The notes under the pieces were generated by a model. The model ran no database searches and had not been told where the DNA came from. It saw only the letters and a program-made list of their open reading frames with translations. A stretch of 64,000 nt of DNA, taken from the NCBI GenBank assembly GCA_016715195.1, contig JADKBB010000025.1:17456-81455 (forward strand), written 5' to 3'. Each line of letters starts with the position of its first letter. Position 1 is the first letter of the stretch. Source of the DNA: Candidatus Villigracilis proximus. GTDB lineage: Bacteria; Chloroflexota; Anaerolineae; Anaerolineales; Villigracilaceae. The position numbers were made by a program, and so were the translations under genes. Below, piece after piece: positions 41,623 through 50,287 of this stretch.

Positions 41623-44175
41623 ATGTCCTTTGCATCAAATCTTTCCAATAAAAATAGATGGATCGCTCTTTTTAGCCTGTGGGCCTTGCATGGATTAATC
41701 GCCTTGTGGCAGTTTGTTATTTTGCCTGCCGACCAGGGTAACTTCTTTTTTGGGCTATCCTTTCAACGGACATTGATGAGCGGGATGCTGGCTTTTTGGA
41801 TCATTCTCAACTTTGCCTTGATTGTTTTCATGCTTCGCGCTTCCGTGTGGATGGATAAAGCGCAGGTGTTCTTAAAAAGAACCGCAATACGTGATGGTAT
41901 TTTGATCATTACATCAATTCTTGTGACGTTTAGATTGTTCTTGATGATCATTTTGGAACTGCCCGGGCTGACAGGGGATTTTAACTACACCGCTTATCTG
42001 GAACGACTCTCGCCCATCCTCAATTTGATGACCTTTGTTTCCCTGGAAATCATTGTGATCATTTTATTTTTTAATTTTCACAATTTGGATATTTACAAAA
42101 AGATCCCCGCCGGTTTCCCGGCAAGGGTCTTGATCGTCCTGACAGTCCTCGGACTCGCGAGTCTTTTTATATCCATTACCGATTTGGGGATCGCGACAGT
42201 CTACAAGGGAGATTGGGCACGCGGACAGCCCGCAGTTCCTTTGCTTGAGTGGCAGATCGTTCTGGCTTGTCTGTTTTGTCTCGGCATGATTATTTTTGAA
42301 ACAAGCGGGAAAAGATTTAAATTTCAGCGGCTGGACCTGTGGATTTCTGTTGCGGTATGGCTGTTAACTGTTGTTTTTTGGCTCGGACAACCGGTTATTC
42401 CAAATCCATCCGCGTTGGATCCAATTGGACCGAATTATGAAATCTATCCATTTATTGATGCCCAGGTCTATGATGGATATGCCCAGTCCATCTTGATCGG
42501 CAATGGATTGGGCGCGAATGATATTCCCCAGCGTCCCATCTACATAGTGTTCCTTGCATTTATCCATTCACTGGTCGGGCAAAATTATGCCGATGTGATT
42601 TCCGTCCAATCGCTGTTTCTGGCTTTGTTTCCTGTTTTGTTATACCTGTTTGGCTCGGAATTTTTTGGGCGGCCTGTGGGAATTTCCATCGCCCTGCTTG
42701 CAGTTTTGCGCGATTACACATCAAACCTTGTCTCTCCATTTACAGGCAATCTTAGCTATTCAAAAGTCTACCTTTCAGAAATCCCAACAGCCATGCTTCT
42801 AATCCTCTTCCTGCTGATTGGCTTGCGTTGGATAAAATTTGGATTTCCGGTTTTTTCTGGATTCTTAATGGGCGGTGTGCTCGGCATAGCCATGTTGATT
42901 CGCACACAGGTGATAGTTGCATTCCCTGTGATTCTTTTCTTCGCTATTGTGTCCCAGCCCAAAAAGATCGCGCCGATCATCAAAGGCGCACTGCTTGCAC
43001 TGTTGGGTATTGTTTTGGTAATTACTCCCTGGCTGTGGCGGAATTGGAAAATTACAGGAGAATTGATCTTTGATAATCCCGCATCGCAAACGATCAATCT
43101 TGCTTTACGCTATAGCAGATTGAATGGGGTGGAAGCCGATGTCCTGCCCATGCCCGGAGAGACCAACTCTGACTACAAAAAACGATTACTTGATATTGCA
43201 AGTGGAGCCATTTCAAGCAACCCATGGGGCGCGGTAAATGGAATTATCAATTCTTTTGCAAATCACGGCGTGAATAATATTTTGTTGTTTCCATTGCGAA
43301 GCGACCTCAAGCATCCCCTCGAACTTTGGACGCCAACCTACGCCTTCTGGCAAATGTGGGAAGGCAGACCTAATTTATCCCAGAGCCTGTTGCTTGGATT
43401 TTATCTTTTTCTTTTTGGGCTGGGATTAACCACCGCCTGGCAAAAAAATGGCTGGATGGGATTTCTGCCCCTGGTGCTTAACCTGGTCTATAACCTGTGG
43501 ACTTCGCTGGCGCTTCTCTCCGGTCAACGCTTCATGCTGACGATGGACTGGTCGGTGTATCTATATTATATGATCGGCCTTTTTGCATTGTTAAGTGCGT
43601 TTCTATTCGCGCTTGAAAATGGACGTTCGCTGATCCTCAAATGGTATGAGGAAAATACTATTTCGCTTGCGGCGCATGTCAGCCTGCCAAATATTCCGCA
43701 ATATCTTTTTGCAGGGATATTATTCCTGGGTGTTGGTCTTTCTCTTCCATGGAGCGAAAAAATATTTCCGCAAAGATACCCGCTTGAATCTCAAGAGTCC
43801 ATGCGGAGTGTATTTGCGGCGCAGACCAATGTCGATGCGGCATGCTTAAAAAAAGTTGTGGACGATAACCAGTTGACCTTCGTGCAGGGGCGGGCTTTAT
43901 ATCCGCGCTATTATGAGGCTGGCTTCGGCGAATCGTTTACCGATGCCGTCGGCTACAAAGCTGTGGACGAAGGCCGGCTGGTCTTTGAAATGATCGGGCA
44001 GAAAAAGGCCCGCATCGTCTTTCCACTGTTGGAGATGCCAAAATTCTTTCCCAATGCATCAGATGTGACCTTGGCTTTTGACGACAACGGCGGCATGTGG
44101 TTCGTGCTAGTAAAACAAGGCAACACACAAGCCGCATATTCTTCCACCCTGTTTGACCCCGCAATTTGTAAATAA
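41623..44175 (+). CDS. Large GT-C-like membrane protein with C-terminal domain
   Basis: The largest membrane protein of the locus, 850 residues. Four N-terminal hydrophobic segments precede a second block that opens with YPFIDAQVYDGYAQSILIGNGLG, an acidic loop of the GT39-like class, then SEIPTAMLLILFLLIGLRW and LIRTQVIVAFPVILFF. A soluble C-terminal domain begins near residue 700. It probably transfers a sugar or oligosaccharide at the outer face of the membrane; this is inference. No partner gene is directly adjacent, and a 324-base repeat-rich gap follows. Confidence 0.75.
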   Translation: MSFASNLSNKNRWIALFSLWALHGLIALWQFVILPADQGNFFFGLSFQRTLMSGMLAFWIILNFALIVFMLRASVWMDKAQVFLKRTAIRDGILIITSILVTFRLFLMIILELPGLTGDFNYTAYLERLSPILNLMTFVSLEIIVIILFFNFHNLDIYKKIPAGFPARVLIVLTVLGLASLFISITDLGIATVYKGDWARGQPAVPLLEWQIVLACLFCLGMIIFETSGKRFKFQRLDLWISVAVWLLTVVFWLGQPVIPNPSALDPIGPNYEIYPFIDAQVYDGYAQSILIGNGLGANDIPQRPIYIVFLAFIHSLVGQNYADVISVQSLFLALFPVLLYLFGSEFFGRPVGISIALLAVLRDYTSNLVSPFTGNLSYSKVYLSEIPTAMLLILFLLIGLRWIKFGFPVFSGFLMGGVLGIAMLIRTQVIVAFPVILFFAIVSQPKKIAPIIKGALLALLGIVLVITPWLWRNWKITGELIFDNPASQTINLALRYSRLNGVEADVLPMPGETNSDYKKRLLDIASGAISSNPWGAVNGIINSFANHGVNNILLFPLRSDLKHPLELWTPTYAFWQMWEGRPNLSQSLLLGFYLFLFGLGLTTAWQKNGWMGFLPLVLNLVYNLWTSLALLSGQRFMLTMDWSVYLYYMIGLFALLSAFLFALENGRSLILKWYEENTISLAAHVSLPNIPQYLFAGILFLGVGLSLPWSEKIFPQRYPLESQESMRSVFAAQTNVDAACLKKVVDDNQLTFVQGRALYPRYYEAGFGESFTDAVGYKAVDEGRLVFEMIGQKKARIVFPLLEMPKFFPNASDVTLAFDDNGGMWFVLVKQGNTQAAYSSTLFDPAICK

Positions 44176-44183
44176 TATTATGG

Positions 44184-44207
44184 AGTCCATCAGCTTGCTG
44201 ATGGACT
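44184..44207. repeat. Hairpin AGTCCATCAGC / GCTGATGGACT
   Basis: Perfect 11-base arms with a 2-base loop, 9 bases after the stop of the 41623 gene. It could end that transcript, though no T run follows. Confidence 0.65.
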
Positions 44208-44333
44208 TAAGAGTCTGTCAGCAAAAGCCCCAAAGCCACGAAATCACAAAGTTTTTTCTTTGTGGCATGGATGCTTTGTGACAAGCCTTAATAATTTTCT
44301 GGCAGGTTCTTATTAACTCACCATACGCAGCAT

Positions 44334-44394
44334 CACTCCGAAGGAGTGAAATGATTCTAGAATCAATGCAAAAAATTCAAAACCCCGAAGGGGT
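44334..44394. repeat. Paired CCGAAGG hairpins
   Basis: CACTCCGAAGGAGTG (44334-44348) and ACCCCGAAGGGGT (44382-44394), separated by an A-rich spacer with TTCTAGAA. Repeats of this look are scattered in several environmental phyla, to my knowledge without an assigned function. Confidence 0.6.
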
Positions 44395-44444
44395 GTCATA
44401 ATCTTTGATGTTATTCATTATGTAACGTGATTTAAATAAAAAAG

Positions 44445-44476
44445 TGTGTCATGTGCTGATCTCAGCACGTGACACA
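44445..44476 (-). terminator. Bidirectional terminator
   Basis: TGTGTCA-T-GTGCTGA and TCAGCAC-G-TGACACA pair over 15 positions with a 2-base loop, with A run before and T run after. It ends the minus-strand fusion gene and could also stop readthrough from the left. Confidence 0.85.
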
Positions 44477-44499
44477 TTTTTTTGATTCAACGATTTTGA

Positions 44500-45903
44500 T
44501 TACACAAATTTAATACGGCGTGCGGCGAATGCCACCATTCTCAACAACAGCAACCCGTGTTTCCAGCGTGAGATATTGGTTGTGCCGTAGGTGCGGTCAC
44601 GATAGCGGATCGGGAGATCAATAATTTTTCGGTTTAATTTGGCAGCGCCGAAGATCAGGTCGAAATCGCCGAAGGGATCGAAATCTCCAAAGTAGGAGCG
44701 ATTGGCCGCGATCTCTGCGTAATCTTTGGCCCACATTACTTTTGTGCCGCATAAGGTGTCTTTGATGGGCTGCCCCAATAACCATGAGAATGTCATGCTG
44801 AATAATTTATTGCCGATGAAGTTCAGCGTGCGCATGGCTTCTTTTTCCATTGGATAAACAAGACGCACGCCATTGATGAATTCACCTTTACCCGAGACGA
44901 TGGCATCATAAAAACGCGGCAGGTCTTCGGGTGGAACGGTCAGGTCTGCGTCGAGGATCATCAGGATATCGCCGGTGGCTTTCTCGAAGCCGAGTCGAAT
45001 TGCGTCCGCTTTGCCAATGCCCGGTTGACGAAAGAGCAGGCTTGGCGTCGAAGGGTGAAGCGGAATTTCATCCGCAATGGTTTCGTAGGTGTTATCGCGC
45101 GAATGTCCTTCAACGAAAACGATCTCGGTCCGGCTTCCCATCTTCGGCACGCGTTCAAAGATCGCTTTGACATTGCCTGCTTCGTTGCGTGCGGCGATGA
45201 CCACGGAAACGCTGGGTTGTTCTGTGGGCTGCGCCTCAGGACGCGCAATGACAAAATTGGAAAGTGCAAATGCGTTGAAGGGCCAGAGTTTTACGAGATA
45301 CCGATTTGCAAGCCCGCCCAATGGCAGCGGCCATAAAATTTCGCGCGTGGTGCGAATATTTTCAAAACCCGAAAGGTGCAGCATGTTATTGATATCTTCC
45401 GGGGTGAGCCAGTTTTGATTCAGCATGGGCGCGGCCAGGTTAAGAGACTGCGCAATGGTCAGCGGGAATTGCCAGAGATGACTATAGAAATTAATAATGA
45501 TGCGCGTATGCGGTGTGCATAACCTGCGTATTTGATCGAACGCCAGTTGTACATCCCATAGGTCGTTAATGGTGTCTGAAAGAATGATGACATCAAATTC
45601 ACCTTCGATACCTGAGAGATCATGCGCGTCGGCCTGATAATACTCAAGTTCTGGATGGCGTTTTTTGGCCCTTGCGATCATCTCGGCTGAAAAATCAATG
45701 CCGACACCGCGCGAAGGGTGTAGGTGCGCCAGCAGACTACCCATGCCGCATCCGATTTCAAGGACACGTTGATTTGGGTTGACCAGATATTGATAGATTT
45801 CGATTAAGCGGCGGTGGTACCATCTGCCCATGCCGTGCCAGTGGTCGCGTTTTTGAGCGATGGCATCCCAGTGATCTTGACGAGTTTGAAAATAAGCTTC
45901 CAT
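44500..45903 (-). CDS. Methyltransferase-GT2 fusion protein
   Basis: Two enzymes in one chain of 467 residues, and the only minus-strand glycan gene in the locus. Residues 1-205 are a class I methyltransferase (VLEIGCGMGSLLAHL, GIDFSAEMIARAKKR, DVIILSDTINDLWDVQLAF). Residues 230-467 are a GT2 transferase (VSVVIAARNEAGNVKAIFERV, EGHSRDNTYE, the DxD region MILDADLTVPPEDLPRFYDA) resembling polyprenyl-phosphate sugar synthases. The two activities probably act on the same lipid-linked sugar. GGAAG precedes the ATG and a TATAAT lies about 30 bases upstream. Confidence 0.88.
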   Translation of the reverse strand: MEAYFQTRQDHWDAIAQKRDHWHGMGRWYHRRLIEIYQYLVNPNQRVLEIGCGMGSLLAHLHPSRGVGIDFSAEMIARAKKRHPELEYYQADAHDLSGIEGEFDVIILSDTINDLWDVQLAFDQIRRLCTPHTRIIINFYSHLWQFPLTIAQSLNLAAPMLNQNWLTPEDINNMLHLSGFENIRTTREILWPLPLGGLANRYLVKLWPFNAFALSNFVIARPEAQPTEQPSVSVVIAARNEAGNVKAIFERVPKMGSRTEIVFVEGHSRDNTYETIADEIPLHPSTPSLLFRQPGIGKADAIRLGFEKATGDILMILDADLTVPPEDLPRFYDAIVSGKGEFINGVRLVYPMEKEAMRTLNFIGNKLFSMTFSWLLGQPIKDTLCGTKVMWAKDYAEIAANRSYFGDFDPFGDFDLIFGAAKLNRKIIDLPIRYRDRTYGTTNISRWKHGLLLLRMVAFAARRIKFV

Positions 45904-46020
45904 TATGCTTCCTTTATTTTTTGTTGTTACGATTATAATGCTGATTAATTTTAGTTTTGAAGCTATTCCCGAGTTTTTCGTGTTTTACTTGTTTTTTTCG
46001 GTCTATTTTTAAAAAATCAG

Positions 46021-47635
46021 ATGTTCAGGTGCATCATGCAGAAACAGTTACCGTCTTCCCTTCGTTATGGCTTGTTCGAGAAGATCATTACAACAGGGTG
46101 GCTGGGACTGTTGATTTTGGGGATATTGTCCAATCCTTTGTTTTCCTATCCGGGGCGTGATGGCGGGATTTTTCTATATATCGGCTCGCTGATCCTAAAG
46201 GGAAAAATTCCCTATCTGGATGTTTGGGAAAATAAGGGACCCCTCGTTTTTTATATTAACGCATTTGGGCTTTTTCTAACCAACGGGTCACGTTGGGGGG
46301 GTATGGCTGCTTGAATTCCTTTTCTTTTTGGGCGCCGGATATATTGGTTATACCCTGGTCAAACGCTTGATGGGAATGATCCCGGCTCTGATCGGGACGT
46401 TTATCTGGATCACCGCTGCTGGAAATACGTTGCAAGGTGGAAATTTTTCAGAAGAATATTCGCTGCTGTTTAGTTTTATTGCTGTATTGTTTTATTTGAA
46501 AAGTCTGGAGCGATCAGATCATAAGATTTACACGTTTCTGGTTGGGGTTTCCCTCGGCGCAAATATTTTACTTCGACCCAATAATATCGGTATGCAGGCT
46601 GGAGCTGCGGGCGCCTATTTTGTTTTAGCGATTTTATCCAGAGATTGGCGTTTGCTTTTTCAAAGAGCCATTCTGATGCTTTTTGGTGTCGTGGTTGTGC
46701 TGGCTCCGGTTGTTTTGTATTTTACCCTGCAAGGTGCGCTGCAGGAAATGATCAATGTTGTGCTGGTCTTTAATGCTCAATATAGCGAAGGGGGCGGGCT
46801 GACTCGAATTTTGGAGGGTCTGTTAAATGCTTCTGCCTCAATCGGTTTTGTGTTTGTAGTTATTGCGCTGCTTGGGTATGGCCTATCTCTATTTTCATTT
46901 TTTAAGCGTCAAGCGGTTGATACGCTTCTGGGAAAATTCCTTTTAATTTTGGTGATCGGCTGGCCGATTGAAGCGGTATTAAGCTCGCTTTCAGGCCGAA
47001 ATTATCCGCATTACTTTCTTGGATGGTCGCCATATTTGGGGCTGTTAGCGGCTTATCTAACTTATATTTTTCTGCGTAAATTCGCGCCTCGTGCTGAGCA
47101 ATATACTTTTGTGTTTTTATTAGCTTTGTTGGCTATTCTTCCAATCGGAAAAATCAATGTCTGGAAAAATTACGGCGCTGTCCTTGCGCAGATAGTTTTT
47201 TCAGAAACTGATGTAGATTATCGTGACCCCGTGACTTCCTATATTCGTGAGAATACAGCGCCTCAAGACGAAGTCTTTGTCTGGGGATTTCGCCCGATCA
47301 TTAATTTTGCATCTGACAGAGAATCGCCCGCGTCATTTCTGCCCTATCCACTGATCCATGTGGACACTCCGCTGGGGGAGCATTGGGCAGATCAGTTTTA
47401 TTCCCAATTCACGGCAGATCCGCCGGCGTTGGTTATCAACATGATCGAGCCCGCTGACCGTGAACGCATCCCAGATATTGACCCCGAAGTCCGCAAGCAA
47501 TACAAGATCAAATATAAGGATGTTGTCCTCGCGCATAATTACAAGGACATGCTGGATTTTATCCATGAAAACTATACCCGTGTTGATACAGTGGATGGGT
47601 ATGATATTTATCGCTTAAATTCACAAACTCCCTGA
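46021..47635 (+). CDS. GT39-like membrane glycosyltransferase (frameshift in G7)
   Basis: Polytopic protein of about 537 residues. It has the classical GT39/PMT-like first loop: YPGRDGGIFLYIGSLILKG then PYLDVWENKGPLVFYINAFG. The frame breaks in a run of seven G (46295-46301): with six G the sequence reads SRWGVWLLEFLFLFGAGYIGY and joins smoothly to the rest (LVKRLMGMIPALIGTF, FSEEYSLLFSFIAV). A short soluble tail ends the protein. ATG at 46036 is an alternative start. The break may be a base-calling error or a slippage-prone switch. Confidence 0.85.
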
Positions 47636-47688
47636 ACGTAAACTCAAATGGGGCAAAAAATAGTTGATTCGCAACCCGTTATTCCTGT

Positions 47689-47711
47689 TATAATTCAGCC
47701 ACTGAATTTTG
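47689..47711 (+). promoter_or_regulatory. Regulator promoter with overlapping palindrome
   Basis: TATAAT at 47689-47694 overlaps the inverted repeat AATTCAG-CCA-CTGAATT (47692-47708). The block matches the gmd promoter region 20210-20232 with one difference. TTGATT lies 19 bases before the -10 box. This suggests that the encoded regulator controls itself and gmd. Confidence 0.65.
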
Positions 47712-47724
47712 GAACACAAAATAT

Positions 47725-48195
47725 ATGGAATCAACAAACGACGAACTCCGCGAACTCTCCCTGCTTGAACAAATTGAGGGCGACCCCGATGTAAACCAAT
47801 CTGCGCTGGCTACCCAATTGGGGGTGGCAGTTGGCACGGTCAATTGGCATTTAAAACGACTCATCGCCAAGGGCGCGGTCAAGGTTTCGCGCGCTGAGCG
47901 CAAAAAACTGCGCTACATCATTACCCCCGAAGGCATTGCCCTGCGTGCCCGACTCGCTGTCAATTATGTGGAACGTTCCTTTTCCGTTTATCGACGCACC
48001 CGTCAGCGGGTGAAGGATCATGTGGCGAAAATTCGCAATGCCGGTTTCGATCGCGTGCGTATTGTCGGCGCTGGCGATGTGGCTGATATTTGCAAACTCA
48101 CCTGTCTTGAACAAGGTATTTCGGTTGTAAATGATAAAACCGCACCTTCCTTGATTTTGGATGGATATAAGATTCGACTGGAGGGCATAGAATGA
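47725..48195 (+). CDS. EPS-associated MarR-like regulator with extra C-terminal domain
   Basis: Winged-helix regulator of 156 residues. Residues 1-75 match the EPS-associated MarR group (LLEQIEGDPDVNQSALATQL, GVAVGTVNWHLKRLIAKGAV, YIITPEGIALRARLAV), followed by a helix to about 108. Beyond that is a domain of about 45 residues (RVRIVGAGDVADICKLTCLE) that looks like a Rossmann start and is not part of the usual family; it might sense a nucleotide sugar or other metabolite. It overlaps the next epimerase gene by four bases. Its promoter holds a palindrome shared with gmd. Confidence 0.82.
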   Translation: MESTNDELRELSLLEQIEGDPDVNQSALATQLGVAVGTVNWHLKRLIAKGAVKVSRAERKKLRYIITPEGIALRARLAVNYVERSFSVYRRTRQRVKDHVAKIRNAGFDRVRIVGAGDVADICKLTCLEQGISVVNDKTAPSLILDGYKIRLEGIE

Positions 48196-49202
48196 CAGAG
48201 CGTCATATACTGATCACAGGCGGAGCCGGATATATCGGTTCGATCCTGACCTCGGAGTTGCTGCGCGCCAATTACAGAGTCACCGTCCTCGACAGTTTAC
48301 TGTTCGGCGGCGAGAGCATTGTCCCGTTTCTGAATCATCCCAACTTCCACTTTGTCAAAGCTGACGTAACCGAGAATCGCGCAGTGCGCGACTCTCTCAA
48401 ACGTGACTGGCAAAAACCGGACACCGTAATTCATCTGGCGGCGATCGTTGGCTTTCCGGCCTGTCAGGCAGTGGGAAAGCAGGTGGCGTGGAAGTACAAT
48501 GTCGAAGCCACGAAAAATGTCTATGGTCAGTCTGCAGATTTGGGCGTGGAAAGAATCGTGTTCGCATCCACCTACAGCAACTATGGTTTATCTGAAGACG
48601 GCAAGCCGGTCACCGAAGAATCCCCTTTAAATCCGCAATCATTATATGCAGAGACAAAGATCGCCAGCGAGGAATTTTTGCTTGCGCAAAAAGATACCGT
48701 GACTGCGCCTTTGTTGTTCCGCTTTGCAACTTTATATGGAATTTCTCCGCGCACACGCTTTGACTTGATCGTCAATCAATTTGTACTGGAAGCATTCACG
48801 AAGAGAGCGCTCATCATTTATCAGCGCGGATATTCGCGCTCGTTCGTTCACATCCGCGATGTGGTGCGCGGCGTGATGATGGGCATCGAAGCCGATAAAG
48901 ATATTGTGCGCGGACAGGTTTTTAACCTGGGTACTGAAAACGGAAATTATTCCAAAAACGATATTGTAGGCTTGGTGCTTAAGCGTATGCCAGAAACAAT
49001 TGTGGAATATAAGGATATGTCTTTTGGCGGCGACATGCGTGATATCACGGTTTCATTTGAAAAGATCAAACGCGTACTTGGCTTTGATACCACATTGAAT
49101 GTGGATGATGGCGTGCGTGAAGTTTTGTTTGCGCTGAAATCCGGCTTGATCCGCAACCCAACAGATGACCGTTACCGCAACGCGCAGTTTATTGTTCAAT
49201 AA
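48192..49202 (+). CDS. NAD-dependent nucleotide-sugar epimerase/dehydratase
   Basis: Extended SDR protein of 336 residues: NAD motif GGAGYIGSILTSELL, VIHLAAIVGFPACQAVG, STYSNYG, catalytic YAETK, and RFATLYGISPRTRFDLIVNQF. The AIVGxPAC segment occurs in SDR enzymes of surface-glycan loci that differ from classical GalE. Substrate is not certain. Translation is coupled to the regulator gene through ATGA, an unusual arrangement that ties enzyme and regulator levels. Confidence 0.85.
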   Translation: MTERHILITGGAGYIGSILTSELLRANYRVTVLDSLLFGGESIVPFLNHPNFHFVKADVTENRAVRDSLKRDWQKPDTVIHLAAIVGFPACQAVGKQVAWKYNVEATKNVYGQSADLGVERIVFASTYSNYGLSEDGKPVTEESPLNPQSLYAETKIASEEFLLAQKDTVTAPLLFRFATLYGISPRTRFDLIVNQFVLEAFTKRALIIYQRGYSRSFVHIRDVVRGVMMGIEADKDIVRGQVFNLGTENGNYSKNDIVGLVLKRMPETIVEYKDMSFGGDMRDITVSFEKIKRVLGFDTTLNVDDGVREVLFALKSGLIRNPTDDRYRNAQFIVQ

Positions 49203-49254
49203 TTTAATTTCAAGAGACTTTCAAAGTCCAGTCTAAATCTAAAGGAGAAATACC

Positions 49255-50221
49255 ATGGCAGAAAATTTTTGGCAAAATAAACGTGTTCTCATCACGGGCG
49301 GCGGTGGTTTCCTCGGCTCATTCGTTGTTGAAAATTTAAAGAAGCGCGGCGCGGTCGATATTTTTATTCCGCGCAAAAAGATTATGACCTGACCGATCGC
49401 GGTGCAATTGAACGTGTACGATGATGCGCTCAAAGGCGTTGACCCAAAGAATGTGATCGGATTCATCTCGCGGCAACGTGGGCGGTATCGGTGCAAACCG
49501 CGACCATCCTGCAGAATTTTTCTACGACAATATGATCATGGGGGTGGAATTAATGCATCATGCCTACAAACGCGGCGTGGGTAAATTTGTTGCCACAGGT
49601 ACGGTCTGTGCTTATCCCAAGTTTACGCCTGTGCCTTTCAAGGAAGATGATCTGTGGATCGGTTACCCGGAAGAAACAAATGCGCCCTACGGCCTTGCCA
49701 AGAAGATGATGCTTGTGCAGGCACAAACCTATCGCCAACAGTATGGCTTCAATGCTATTTATCTTTTGCCTGTGAATTTATATGGTCCGCGCGATAATTT
49801 CAATCTGGAAACTTCGCATGTAATTCCCGCTTTGATTCGCAAGGCGATCGAAGCCAATGAGCGCGGCGATAAGGAATTGCAGATCTGGGGTGATGGTTCT
49901 CCGACCCGTGAATTCCTGTATGTGGAAGATGCCGCCGATGGAATTGTGTCTGCTGCTGAGATCTATAATGGCGATCAGCCGGTTAACATTGGTTCGGGCT
50001 ATGAGATTTCGATCAAGGATTTGAGCGAGATGATCGTAAAACTGACCGGTTTTCAGGGCAAACTCGCCTGGCAAACCGACAAACCCAACGGCCAACCCCG
50101 CCGCGGACTCGATGTTTCGCGCGCAAAGGAATTATTTGGCTGGAGCGCACAGATTTCCTTTGAAGAAGGCATGCGTAGAACGATTGAATGGTTTAAAGCC
50201 AACCGAGACAAAATAAAATAG
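49255..50221 (+). pseudogene. fcl: GDP-L-fucose synthase, broken by at least four indels
   Basis: Epimerase-reductase that would complete GDP-fucose synthesis after Gmd. The 5' part encodes WQNKRVLITGGGGFLGSFVVE after AAGGAG and an ATG at 49255. The frame then changes four times in about 110 bases (near 49375-49379 in an A run, 49409-49420, 49455-49463 and 49476-49482), with family-like pieces DYDLTDRGAIE, VYDDALKGVDPKNV, IHLAAT and GGIGANRDHPAEF in turn. From 49478 to the stop the sequence is intact and typical (GTVCAYPKF, YGLAKKMM, NLYGPRDNFNLETSHVIPAL). Either a local sequence-quality problem or a real 5' lesion. The intact part could not bind NAD alone. Confidence 0.85.
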
Positions 50222-50228
50222 ATTGAAC

Positions 50229-50277
50229 GTCAAAAGTCAAAGGTCTGGTTAATGACCTTTGACCTTCGACTTTTGAC
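50229..50277. repeat. Heptamer hairpin between fcl and wzm
   Basis: GTC-AAAAGTC-AAAGGTC (50229-50245) faces GACCTTT-GACCTTC-GACTTTT-GAC (50254-50277). The arms are complementary except that the right arm has exactly one additional 7-base unit. Confidence 0.8.
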
Positions 50278-50287
50278 AGAGTAAAAA

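Larger units (their letters stand above)
44176..44499. other. Gene-free gap with three repeat elements
   Basis: Between convergent genes. It contains an 11-base-arm hairpin, a CCACGAAA..ACAAAG tract related to the ACACAAAGG family (near 44235-44280), a pair of CCGAAGG hairpins and a bidirectional terminator. No reading frame with family-like sequence was found. Confidence 0.75.
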
